DNA from: Bipolaris cookei
Lineage: Eukaryota > Ascomycota > Dothideomycetes > Pleosporales > Pleosporaceae
Reading direction: 5' to 3'
Assembly: GCA_002286855.1 (NCBI GenBank)
Contig: NRSV01000018.1
Span: 201,100-265,099 of the forward strand
Length of the DNA: 64,000 nt
Shown: positions 1-9,732 of the stretch, piece by piece
Layout of the letters: each line of letters begins with the position of its first letter
Numbering within the stretch: the first letter of the stretch is position 1
Translations under genes and position numbers: made by a program
The notes under the pieces: model-generated
Database searches by the model: none
Told to the model about the DNA's origin: nothing
The model's input: only the letters and a program-made list of their open reading frames with translations

Positions 1-1011
1 CTCTCATCCTCGCACAAAAATCCACACACCCGCTCCGTGGCAACGCCACTGTACCACCATCTCGCCACCTTCTCGCTCATACCACACCTCACATACATAT
101 TCTTTTTTATCTTCCTCGACAACAAGACTCTCTCGTATTCGTTGCGTAAATCCCTTATCTTCTTCCTCAAAAAAATCTAAATGTCGTAATAAAAAAACCC
201 GTATCGTTGCCAAATCACCCAAGACCAAGTACAAACACTGGGACGCCCACCCTCTTATTCTAATACCTTCCCAGCGCGCACGTCGTCCCTCCATCCACCC
301 AGCCCCCCCCTTTCCTCCTCTAAACTATAATCCTCCCTATGATGCATCCCCCCATCCACCATCTCCCTCCCTTCCTCCCAAAAAATACCAAAACAAACAA
401 AAAACAAGGTCCTGCAACCCGTTTCTCCCGGGGTGCAAGATAAACTATGACATCACGACTCTGTTTGGGCGTTTTAGCGGTGGGTAAAGGATATTCGAAG
501 AAATGAATGAGGTAATGTCGATCCAAGTGTGCCGGGACGCACGGTGTAACGGGACACTTTCTCTTCCGGACCCTCGGATTTCCCTAAGCATTCTCGAATA
601 CAAACAAGTGCAATGCACATCTATTCTGCAGTTCTCGATCTTCTAGCACGTTAGTCTCCGATTGCCGAAAAGCACGCTATTAACCGTGCTGTCGCTCATT
701 TTGTTAGTGTTGTCTTTCGACTCTCCCCCGTGACTTCCCTGTCTGTTTGCGACAGTATATGTCTGCGAAAAGCTCAGTGGGCTAAGAAGGAGGCCAAGGT
801 AGCAAAGATTAGGATTGTAGCCTTGCAAGGTCGACTTAGGGTGATATAGGCACATCCCGGCAGTTTCTCCGCGCAGACGGCACCGAACACCAACTTTGTG
901 ATTTTATGATATTCTTTAAATCAATTCAAATTTTGTTAGAAGTTACTCTCAAAGCGTCTAACAAGGCAACTCACAACTTATATCGGGCGCAGCCCTTCCT
1001 CTGATAGAGAG
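1..1011. other. Intergenic, no gene supported
   Basis: The first 450 bases are C/T-rich on the + strand with short homopolymers, and the open frames there are low-complexity shadows. From about 513 to 649 lies one copy of a dispersed repeat that is annotated separately. I see no coding sequence, tRNA or splice structure in this stretch. It may be the promoter or UTR of a gene beyond the left edge. Confidence 0.5.
513..649 (+). repeat. Dispersed repeat, copy 1
   Basis: This stretch matches the reverse complement of 11498-11632. A 27-bp block (530-556) is identical to the complement of 11589-11615. Shorter matching blocks flank it in the same order: taatgtc at one end, ggaccctcg in the middle and cttctagc at the other end. 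Between the blocks the copies differ by substitutions and small indels, as expected of an old dispersed element. No coding capacity or terminal repeat is visible, so the element type is unknown. Confidence 0.75.
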
Positions 1012-1329
1012 ATGGCGGTGCCAGGTACCCCAGGGCAGACACTTCGACCTCCAGAAGTCGTGCACACGCGCCCTGAGGACCCAAATACCCCTAGCCTAGC
1101 TAACCTACGCACTACAAAAAGACACAGGCAAGCCGAAGCAGCGCCTATACCTATATCGTTCGGTGGTAGTGCTAACAAGAGACAACTGGTAACGGGCGCG
1201 GTTACGGAGAAGATCACAGCAGCCCAAGAGGCCACCACAACTAGACACAGCATCATCACAGCTATCGCGAACGCGATTGATCATTGCATAGAAAGCTACA
1301 CCAGTACGGCTGAGCGTTTAATCGCATAA
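1012..1329 (+). pseudogene. Short orphan ORF, possible transposon remnant
   Basis: A 105-codon frame starts at an ATG at 1012 and ends at TAA. The same frame stays open for about 50 more codons after the stop and still reads like protein (it continues ELQQRVV). This suggests that a nonsense change cut a longer frame. The N-terminal half is Pro/Thr-rich and the C-terminal half is Ala/Thr-rich and probably helical. The style recalls the N-terminus of a fungal retroelement ORF1, but no zinc knuckle or reverse transcriptase is present here, so that is only a guess. It could also be a chance ORF. There is no recognisable promoter or partner gene. Confidence 0.3.
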
Positions 1330-1590
1330 GAACTACAGCAACGCGTGGTGTATGCCCTAACGAGCTCTATCCACCATCCATCCACGACCACCCCCAGCCT
1401 GCAAGTGACGCTGAGTCTAAGCTTTCAAAACTTGTTGAGGGTTGGTGATTGGCTGGGGCTGGGGCTAGGGCTGGGATGACCCATGCACTTCCCAGCCACC
1501 TTCGGATGGCGGGGGAGGGGAACTGGTTCCAGTTCAGTAAGCATCTTTTGTTACCCGTTCCTTTCTCTTCCTCAATCCACAACAATTATG

Positions 1591-2786
1591 GCGCGGCTAA
1601 ATCGTAAAGTGACGGACTCGCTGGTAACGACGATGCAGGTGGCAAAGGCGATCCAGACTATCATATTAGCTGAAGCCAATGTCTTACGAGCCTGCGAATT
1701 ATTGGATATCTTGATCCGATTCATGGTAGAATTTCAGTCCGGACCGGCCACATCCACATCACCATCGACATCGACACCTGGCAGCGAGGACTTTAATGGC
1801 CATTCCTCAGACAACAACAAGATTGATTTCAGCGAATTTCCGAAAGGAACCTGCGGCAAAATCCTTCTGAGACTGCCGTCTGCATGCAAAGACCTCGAAT
1901 CAACTTGGACGGTATGTCACTCAGATGAATCCAACATTCGAAAGATAGCAGAAAGAGAAGACTTCAGAATCCAAGATATCCAGCAAAGGTGAATTAAAGA
2001 AAGTCGATAGAATATCACCAACGGCCAAATTACTCAGATGTCGCGCAGAACGCAACCTGTCAACGGGATATGAAACATTCAAGGTTGCCCAGGATGGAAA
2101 GAATGACAGTATTGCTGCTTATACCCGGCAATCAGCAATATCTAAGGACAAGGTTGTTGCAGAACGAGGCACGCGTGACGGCAGCAAATACAAGTTGCTC
2201 GAGAGAAAGGTCGGGTTTTCAGGGATTTCCGCAATCGTTTGCCAAGCTCAGGGCCTGTTTAGCAATCTACCGGACAATGACCTCGACACGCTCGTGAAGT
2301 TCCTATACACAAAGGAGTTCAGGAAAGTGCTGTCCACTGCAAAGAAATGGACGCCAAGACTTGACAAACTACAAGCTTCGTACGACGAAGCAGTTCAAAC
2401 ATATTTCCGAATTCGAGAAGGAAGGCACTTAAATTATCCCTCGAGGTTACTACCCCGAACACGGTGGAAAACGAACTTGCCAGTAAAACCTACCGGTTAG
2501 TGGTGCCACAGATAATTGTAGCCAGAACCGCTGACAAAATACAGAGAAACCCCCTGACATCGCACGTGTTATTCAACCTAACGAGGACTTCCCCAGACCC
2601 CGCTCGGATGGAAGACCGGCGACATGCAAGCGACGAATAACAGCACAAATTCCTCCAATAATGTTAGACAGAGACTATGGTGTCCCAGAGAGCGTCAGGA
2701 AGCCTCTCTCGGCTTGTGAAGAAGACAATGGCATCGTATCAGGTTGGCGAAACTCTCACCCACAATATAACTGGGTGCTTGACTAG
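1591..2786 (+). CDS. Hypothetical protein, three-exon model (about 365 aa)
   Basis: I do not recognise this family. The model joins 1591-1911, 1961-2495 and 2545-2786. Intron 1 has a GTATGT donor at 1912; the AAG acceptor at 1960 restores the frame, and a TAG acceptor at 1948 would also do so. Intron 2 (2496-2544, 49 bp) has a GTTAGT donor, a CTGAC branch-like site and an ACAG acceptor. All three exons are open and phase-compatible, which argues against a chance ORF. The N-terminal ~55 residues are helical and hydrophobic-patterned, a Ser/Thr/Pro-rich linker follows, and a second helical part lies near residues 180-260. The C-terminal ~80 residues are basic and Pro-rich. An in-frame ATG at 1483 exists, but 1591 gives a better start context. 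No signal peptide or membrane segment is evident. Function is unknown. Confidence 0.6.
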
Positions 2787-2904
2787 CCACACTCAAAAGA
2801 CAAAAGACTGTGGCTGTAGCCTACCAGAGCACGTGCGACAGCGGACCCTATTTGGGGAAGAACAGTCACTGCTAATATACTAGCCAAGCTCATGTACCGG
2901 TCGT
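2501..2904. other. Gap between convergent genes
   Basis: Up to 2786 this stretch is covered by the last intron and exon of the unknown gene on the + strand. The remaining ~118 bases separate two convergent stop codons, at 2786 on + and 2905 on -. I see nothing else in it. Confidence 0.5.
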
Positions 2905-3738
2905 CTACTCGTTGACGGTGATAACGTGGGCGCCGTGGCCGTGGGGGTTCTGGCGGTTGTCGCAGGTGCATCGGCAGCCTCGCTTGATGAGCGGTGGGGA
3001 GAAGAACCAAGCAGTATCGGCCCCAACCACGCCGTCGGGAAACTGCATCGAAGATGGGTCAGTCAGTGATTGATACTCTTCTCACATAGCGCGACTTACG
3101 ACCGACTTGGGGGTGTCAAATTGACTTACGTCCTTCGGCTCCAGGCTGACGTTAACGTCGCCACGGGTGACCTCGCATGAACCCATGAAGTCATCTCCAG
3201 GGTAGAGGCAGAGGCCAAAGAGCTGCCCGAGATCCAGGCTGTTGAGAACAGTCTTGAAGGTGGCGATGAAGGCGAGTTCCTTTTTGCCCATCTCGAACGC
3301 CTCGCCTTTGGCGTACTTGAACTCCGTCGGATGCAGATCCCCTTTGGCGGAGAAGCTCCAGCTCACCGGTAGGGGTTCGTCCATCCCCACAGCAGCCTTC
3401 TCGAACCAAGGGGCGGATACGCCATTGTAGCTGACAAGCTTCATGCCGGCCTCGACGTCGAAGTGGCGGTGCGGCATGGACAGACCGAAGACACGATCCA
3501 TGCCGTTCTTGACGAAGAGGTCCTTGAAGATTTCGTCAGCAAGCTTATTGACATCCTTCTCGTGGAAGTTGGTTAGCGCTTCGTTGAGGCTGGGGAGGCT
3601 CTTGAAGTGTTCTTGGGAGTAGGGGGCGACAGCAACGGCCGTGATAACGGAGATGACGAAATGTAGCGTAGACCGAATAAGGCTTGCGCGGTGCGGTTGA
3701 GCGAACCTGTAGGCTCGGTATAGGCGGCAGCTAGTCAA
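2905..3738 (-). CDS. Hypothetical protein, possibly secreted (258 or 248 aa)
   Basis: The model joins 3738-3100 and 3042-2905. The intron (3099-3043) has a GTAAGT donor and a GCAG acceptor, both in phase 0. A second in-phase GTAAGT donor lies 30 bp upstream (exon end 3130), so two proteins differing by ten residues are possible. Near residues 22-40 there is a hydrophobic stretch ending AVAVA that looks like a signal sequence, although the basic N-terminal extension before it is long. The true start may be further inside the ORF, or an N-terminal intron may have been missed. The central part is rich in aromatic residues and the new C-terminus carries a CRCTC cluster followed by His/Gly-rich sequence. 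I do not recognise the family. It is convergent with the unknown gene at 1591-2786. Confidence 0.65.
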
Positions 3739-4709
3739 AGTCGCTGAAATCTCAGGTCTCTAAATATGCTGGCGGGCAACGCGAGGCCTCCCCTCGTGGG
3801 CCGTACGGAGACGCCGTGGAGTGAGTCGGTCTACCCAGCTTCTGCATCGAGGGTTAATTTTCATACAATTTATCTGCAAGGCGGAAATTGGACGATGCGA
3901 TTGGAAATTGCTGGTCCCTCTGTGTCCCGCCCAGTCCTATCGTGTCTTATTAAGCCCTTGTAAGTCTTAATTTGTTGCCGACGGTGAGTTAGAAGGGATT
4001 TGTGTCTTCAGGGATCGTACTAAGTGCATTAACGCCCCACAGCAGCGGACGAATGACGCGATCTGCGGGCGGGGGCGGGGGCGGCCCGCTGACGGAAGTA
4101 CAAAGTAGCGCACAAGGCGAAAACCGTAGATGAATCGAGGGTCACGGATCGAAATTTCTTAACCCCAGAACTAGTTAGTCAGCCTCATCCGCGATACAGT
4201 AGGCTTGGAGCGGACTAGAACAACTTAACCTGATTTACAGGGTATCATAATATCTGCAATGTCCCCCAGATTAGGATTAACCCCAATATTTGAGTGTTGC
4301 TGCATGCAACCGTTTGCGTCCAAACCATGCCACCATTCTAACTAAACTCTGTTTGAGTGACTCAACTGCTAACCCAAGTATCGTTGCTATTGTATACATC
4401 TGATGAAGAACAGAGTTCTTCCGGTACCTAGCCTTTATGTTCTCCCCTTATTTCTTTGTCTTAACACGCCTCAACACTCGCCCAGGACTCAGAATTTTCG
4501 CCTCGACGGAACCCCTCGGACTGTACACCATCCCCTCATCGCCCCTCTCTGCCCCCTCATCCACACTAATACTTCCTATCAACCCTCTTTCTTCCTCCAT
4601 ATTTCTACCCCTCCCACTCCTCAACTCAATATCCCCACTCACCTTCGCCTTGTCTCCCATCAACCGCACGATCCAATCCCCCCAAGATCGCAGCCACTAT
4701 AATGAAAAC
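3739..4709. other. Intergenic
   Basis: This stretch lies upstream of the unknown gene on the - strand and downstream of the GNAT gene on the - strand. It contains a G-rich run near 4068-4086 and a strongly C/T-rich tract at about 4440-4690. The open frames in that tract are low-complexity and I reject them. No gene is supported. Confidence 0.5.
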
Positions 4710-5670
4710 TCAGGTAGACCCACTTCGGGGTACGGAACGAGACCGAGATCGAAGACGCCGCCTGGCCTCAAGAATAAGAATGAACTCATGGCCGTCCAGT
4801 AGCTCACCCAGAGGCCAATCCATCGATTCTCGAACCCATGCCAAAGCTTCCAGTGGCTCTTCATGGTCAACGTAAAAGCCAGTATCAACACTAGATACAA
4901 GACCGCTCTCAGCTTCAGGGTTAAAGAGCCTACCCGTTAGTTTGGCTTCTCGGACATAACGTACTGGCGATGCCTTCATTATCGATTCTGCATTTTCTTT
5001 TATGAAGGCAAATGAGATGACATTGATGGAGCCTAGCAGATTTAGTATCAGTCTTGAACGCAAGTAGTGAACTCACTTCCGAACGCTTTCGCTGCAGCTA
5101 AACAAGCAGCCGGATGGGAGCTCATGACACCGTAAACATCATCTCCGTCCTGCTTGAGCTCATTCAAAAGACCAACTGCTAGACCGCGCTCGCGGTAGTC
5201 GCAATGCACCACTAACTGAGTGACCCAACACACAATCTTGCCATTGACTGCCCACCGGCAGGCGAACGCGTTGCCAGCAAGATAGCCGTCGACGGAAACC
5301 CTCACATATGAGCATGAGGTGCCCTCGAGTATGTATTCGCTTCGAAGTCGTTCTTTACTTAGCAGGACATGGCTGCCTTAAGAAAACTAAGTATAGTGGC
5401 CTAAGGTCGGTGACAGGACAATGTACCGGCTTTCGCAAACTTGCCCATGAGCTTAGCAGCATGCTCACTCCAAACACCGTAATTTTCGGAAAAGAGTTTT
5501 GACGCTTCCTGGAGCATATCTTCTGTCACGTGAGCGCCATCAAATCTTTCGAAAAGTTTCTTCTCTATGTTCAAGCTGCTCTTTCGAGTGTGGCGTCGCG
5601 GCGATATGGGTCGTATCTCTGATTGTAGGGAGAAGGCGACGGATTTGCGCGTTCGACTTGCCGATCTCAT
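4710..5670 (-). CDS. GNAT-family N-acetyltransferase-like protein
   Basis: Exons run 5670-5427, 5376-5077 and 5032-4710. Intron 1 (49 nt) has a GTACAT donor and a TTAAG acceptor, and intron 2 (GTGAGT to GCTAG) has an ACTAA branch-like site. Splicing joins an N-terminal segment (SENYGVWSEHAAKL), a central GNAT core and a C-terminal part ending near GHEFILIL. In the core, WVTQLVVH followed by DYRERGLAVGLL fits strand beta-4 and the acetyl-CoA pyrophosphate loop, although the loop deviates from the classical Q/RxxGxG/A. The order matches a fungus-wide family of uncharacterised acetyltransferase-like proteins that I recognise by pattern. The acceptor substrate is unknown. No targeting signal is seen. 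The start at 5670 is the first Met of an open exon, and about 40 basic residues precede the conserved part. The gene looks intact. Confidence 0.82.
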
Positions 5671-6012
5671 CAGACATATATGGTCCTATGTATGTCAGGA
5701 GGTATAAACAGCGTTTGGAGCAAGGGGCGCCGACGTGTGGTTGTGTCGTGAACGCTGAATGGATTTCAGGCTCACAGCCAAGGAAAGGCGGGGGTATCCA
5801 GTCATGCTAGCACAGGGCACAGGGCACAGGGCCTGCGCCAGCGGACCAGTATAGTTTAGCACCCTGGCGTCCGACGGCCCGAGGAAGCTAAAGTAACCGC
5901 AGATTCCCCAGCCCATGACATAATGGAATCAACCATCAGGAAATGCCGCGTATAGGACATGTGCAAAAGCATACCGCAGAGCCCAATATTAAAATTCCTT
6001 GAGAATATCAAT
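5671..6012. other. Intergenic
   Basis: No gene is supported here. A short tandem repeat (unit CACAGGG, about three copies) lies near 5815-5831. Confidence 0.5.
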
Positions 6013-7878
6013 TTATGAGCTGCATAATTCATTCCTGGGTAATTTCCAGCCCGCCAGTGCCTCTATATGGTCTTGTACGTGGTCGAACAAATATGTACCA
6101 ACTCCTGGAATCAAGAATTGCGGTGACTTCGTAAGAATTACTTCGGCCGCACGAGTGAAGGCTACTTTACTCCCTTCTAAATCTCCAAGCTGCTGACGTG
6201 TATCGCAAATAAAAAGGTAAATCAGACCACAGGTGAACACCTCCTCCTCAAAAGGATTGTATCTTCTGTTCAGATTCAATGCGTCGATCCAGCGGTTTTC
6301 AGCTTCTCGAAGAGGAGAAATTCGCGCCAGCGCAATGAGCGTTCGTACGTGACCCAGTCGGTCAACAATGTCGGGATCAACCAGCTTGGCATAAATGACA
6401 CAGAGTTCGCCAAGCAGGCTTCCCGCGTTGTTGAATTGACCTCGCCTGATTTCGATCTCGGCCATAGAAAGAAGCAACCGGCAGAACCATTTCGGGTGCT
6501 GCGCACAGGGTCTTAGGCGCTCAATCTCCGGCTTCACCAGCTCTTCAGCCTCATGGAGCAATCCTTCCGGGTTCTGGGAGTCGATTCCCCGGTGTTGCGA
6601 ATAATCTAGCTCAATGTAGAGATCCGCGAGGTTGGACTTGACCAGAAGCCGTTTAGACTCACAGAGAAGAGATGTTTGGAGACAGCTTTCGAAGAATTGG
6701 CGCGCGGTATCGAAACGGCCTCGTCGCTTTAATATCCTCCCCACGGCGTGAATTTAGTCCCAGACAACATCCAGATCCTTTTCAGTGGCATTTGAAGGCA
6801 TCCATTTCTGTGCTTCCTGGTCTGCCAGCAAAAATTCAAAGCTATAGGCATGGTTCGTAGCTTGGGATATATGCAAGAGTCCAACAACAAAGTGTGATTT
6901 GAATTGCCGGTCCAAGTCTGAGCGGTTCAAGAATTCTTGTATAAGGCGATTCGAACCAGCTATATCCCCTTTCAGGCGGAGTAAAATACTCCGTTGGTGG
7001 ACGGCTCGAGCCTGTAGATATGCATTTGCTGAACATCTCAGCAGCTTGTCGACCAGTGAGAGAATGTGACGTCGCCTAAGCAGTGGCCCGAATTTGGATG
7101 CTGCCATTAAAGTTTCGATAACGTCATTCCTGGACGGAATCTCCGAGCTGGTCTCAGCTTATTGTCGCAAGATATGTTCTAAGAACGCCAGCAGCCTTTC
7201 CCTTTCCGAGGTTGGTCTAAATAAGGATGAGCGATGTGATCATGGAGCCAAGTGGTATATAAGCTTACAGAATTGTTGGGCTGCGGGGGAAAATGTAGCA
7301 GAGCAGTCCAAGCGCTTGTTCGGTCCAATATGATCTTCTTCGGTTGTACAGAAGCTCTGCTGATTCCCATCCGCATATGTACGTTTCCATGCCATCCGTC
7401 ACTTCCACTCCAATTACTGCAAGTGTGACCAGACGCTTAACGGTTTGCCACAACTTCCCCCTGTCTGAGAAGAGATTCCTGAGGTGGGAACTAAAACCAG
7501 CATCCTGTAGCTTGGCTTCGTATTCTACACCACGTTCATCCCATCGCTTTTGAGGGGAAACAGCTCGTTCGAGCATGAACTGCGGGATGCCACCCGCGGC
7601 GTAGATCAGTGACGGCAGCGATTTATCTGGATATAAGATCATACTCCTCTCTCCAGTCTCTTAGCCACATGAGCGTAACTGGTCAGCTTCCCTAGAATTA
7701 GGGTTAGTCCCTAGTTGTATATTAGCTGCGCATCTGAAGTATACGCAGTCGATCTCACCAATCTTAAAAGAGCCTTGTGTTAAGACCTCGAAATCAGCAG
7801 TACTTCTAGCGGGCTGTACTTCATATACTCCCACCGCTGAACTCTGTAGATTGAAATCGTATCCTAGCGCAATGCATA
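6013..7878 (-). pseudogene. Decayed TPR-repeat / STAND-like gene, 5' end missing
   Basis: Read on the - strand, one frame runs from the edge of the transposon at 7878 to a stop at 6013 with four interruptions. There are TAA codons at 7673-7671, 7161-7159 and 6756-6754, and another at 7267-7265. The last can be bypassed by a GTAAGC...TTTAG intron of about 50 bp that restores the frame downstream. Between them the protein reads continuously. It contains GGIPQFMLERAVSPQKRW, a winged-helix-like region, and then helical TPR-type sequence (RRGRFDTARQFFESCLQ and SKVAFTRAAEVIL). In related fungal proteins such C-terminal parts follow a nucleotide-binding domain, but nothing of that domain is present before the transposon end. 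The stops make a working full-length product unlikely. At least two could be CAA to TAA changes, as expected of repeat-induced point mutation or plain C-to-T decay. The C-terminal 243 codons remain open on their own. Confidence 0.7.
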
Positions 7879-9729
7879 ACGTATTTAATCACCGAGTGTG
7901 CCACTTTTTCTTGGCATCGTGAACTTCACGTACGAAAGACAATGCCTCAACAACAGAACGCGATATTAACTCAGCGAGAAGGTAGGCTTACTCTAGCTGT
8001 TCAGGCCTATTATACAGGCCAGTTTAAGAGCATTCGGCGCGCTGCAGCAGCCTACAACGTCCATCATCAGCAGATCTCTCGGCGGCTTCAAGGAATCACC
8101 TTTCGATCTACGACGCAGCCAAATTGCCAGAAGCTAACCAAGTCTGAAGAGCAAACTATCGTACGATACATTCTTGATCTAGACTCGCGAGGATTTGCCC
8201 CCCGTCTGTGTGAAGTAGCAGATATGACAAAGAAACTACTGCGCGAACGAGATGGCCAGCCCCTTTAGGTAGATGCTGGGCAAGAAGCGGTTCGTCACAC
8301 GTGACGCGGGCGAGCTTAAAACAGCCTTTAGTTGAGCAAAGGATCGTCAGAGAATTCAGCAAGAGAATCCAGAGATAATTACCGCGTGGTTCGCAAGCTT
8401 GTACGAGAGACAATTGAGAAGTATGGGGTTCATTCTGATGACATCCATAACTTTGATGAGACTGGCCTTCAGATGGGCGTGATTGGTTCAATGAAGGTAT
8501 TGTCACAGGCGCAGAGCGTCGTACGAAGAACCGTACTCTTGCTCAGCCCAGGCAATTGTGAGTGGGTTACAGTTATTCTGGGCATCTGCGCTGCGGGTTA
8601 TGCTACTCCGCCATTCGTTATCTACAAGGGACGCGTCCACATCTCTGCTTGGTACGAAGAAGCAGGTATACTGTACAATTGGAAGCTCTCAGTATCAGAG
8701 AATGGCTGGACGAACAATGAGCTTGGTCTGGCATGGTTGAAGCACTTTGATGAGTATACAAAGACGCTGATTAGGTGGGTCGTATCGTTCTGCTTATTCT
8801 TGACGGCCCTGAGAGCCACCTTAACCAAGAATTTAAGGATTACTGTCTTGTACGGAAGATTCTTTCTCTTTGTATGCCTGCTCTTTTATCGCATATACTT
8901 CAGCCTCTTGACGTTGTCTGCTTTTCGCTTCTTAAGCAGAAGTACTCTCAACGCGTACGAGACTTGGCACGCCACCATGTCTGGCATATTGATAAGGAGC
9001 GCTTCCTTCCAGCCTTTCGAGACGCGTTTTTTTGACCGTGTTTACATCCAACAATTGCAAGAAGGCCTTTGGGGCAGTAGGGCTGGTCCCTATCGATGCG
9101 CAGAGAGTCATTGATCGTCTTGACGTACGTCTTCACACTCCGCCACAGCAAGGCCAGCTAGAAACACCCTGGCAGTCTAAAACCCCTAGTAATTCGTACG
9201 AATTTGGGTCGCAGTCAAAGCTTGTAAGAGATTCTATCGTACGATCGCCAACTACTGCACAAGAAGGCTTTTCAAAGCTTATTAAAGGGGCTGAGGAGAT
9301 GCTACATTAGAATGTGCTCATGAAGGCCCGCGTACGAGCGCTTGAAGAGCAATTAGCAGCAGTGACAAAACGCCAGGGGCGCAAAAGGAGGCGAATTCAG
9401 ACATATAGGACACTAGACTTTGGTGTAGGGGCATTGCAGGTAGCTGAAAGTAGTTCTACCAGTCGTACGACATCAAAGAAGGCACGTGGTGGGGGTAGTC
9501 AAGAAAGGGCTCTACCAGGTCAACGGCACTGTAGAACCTGTGGGAGAGCAGGCCATAACGCTCGTACGTGCCAAAAGGATGTAAAAGAAGATTCTCTTTC
9601 AGATACAAGTGAGTCGTACGAAGCATCTATAGCTAGTGTAGAGTAATTCAAGTTTTCGTACATAAAGTTCGCGATGCCAAGAAAAAGTGGTACACTCGGT
9701 GATGTGGCACTCTCGGTGATAGAATACGT
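7879..9729 (+). mobile_element. pogo/Fot1-type DNA transposon, 1,851 bp, decayed
   Basis: The element is bounded by TA dinucleotides at 7877-7878 and 9730-9731, the usual pogo target duplication. Imperfect terminal inverted repeats of about 60 bp start ACGTATT at both ends and share ATCACCGAGTGT, CACTTTTTCTTGGCATCG and a GTACGAAA block. The right repeat contains an extra 17-bp copy of its outer unit (9687-9703 and 9704-9720). Inside is a degraded transposase with helix-turn-helix and DDE parts. The hexamer CGTACG occurs eleven times in the element, at 7929, 8160, 8520, 8954, 9124, 9195, 9238, 9331, 9464, 9563 and 9615. The size and order fit a full-length copy that has lost coding capacity by frameshifts and stops. 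Confidence 0.88.
7942..9646 (+). pseudogene. Broken pogo-type transposase with C-terminal zinc knuckle
   Basis: Starting at 7942, about 109 codons encode an N-terminal Psq-type helix-turn-helix (SIRRAAAAYNVHHQQISRRL) and the start of a CENP-B-like DNA-binding domain, ending at a TAG at 8266. The protein then changes frame at least three times. The first DDE aspartate lies in HNFDETG (about 8447-8467) and the second in ILDGPESH (about 8791-8814). A QPLDVVCFSLLKQ segment (about 8900-8940) carries the third acidic residue. After further stops a basic tail ends with a CCHC knuckle, CRTCGRAGHNARTC (about 9532-9573), before the final TAG at 9644-9646. The homology to DDE_1-type transposases is clear by motif order. 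The copy cannot make an active protein from one frame. Confidence 0.85.
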
Positions 9730-9732
9730 TAC

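Noticed and set aside
4403..4802. Two overlapping + strand frames of about 100-120 codons
   Set aside because: They lie in a C/T-rich tract, have low-complexity Pro/Ser/Leu content and overlap the 3' end of the GNAT gene on the other strand.
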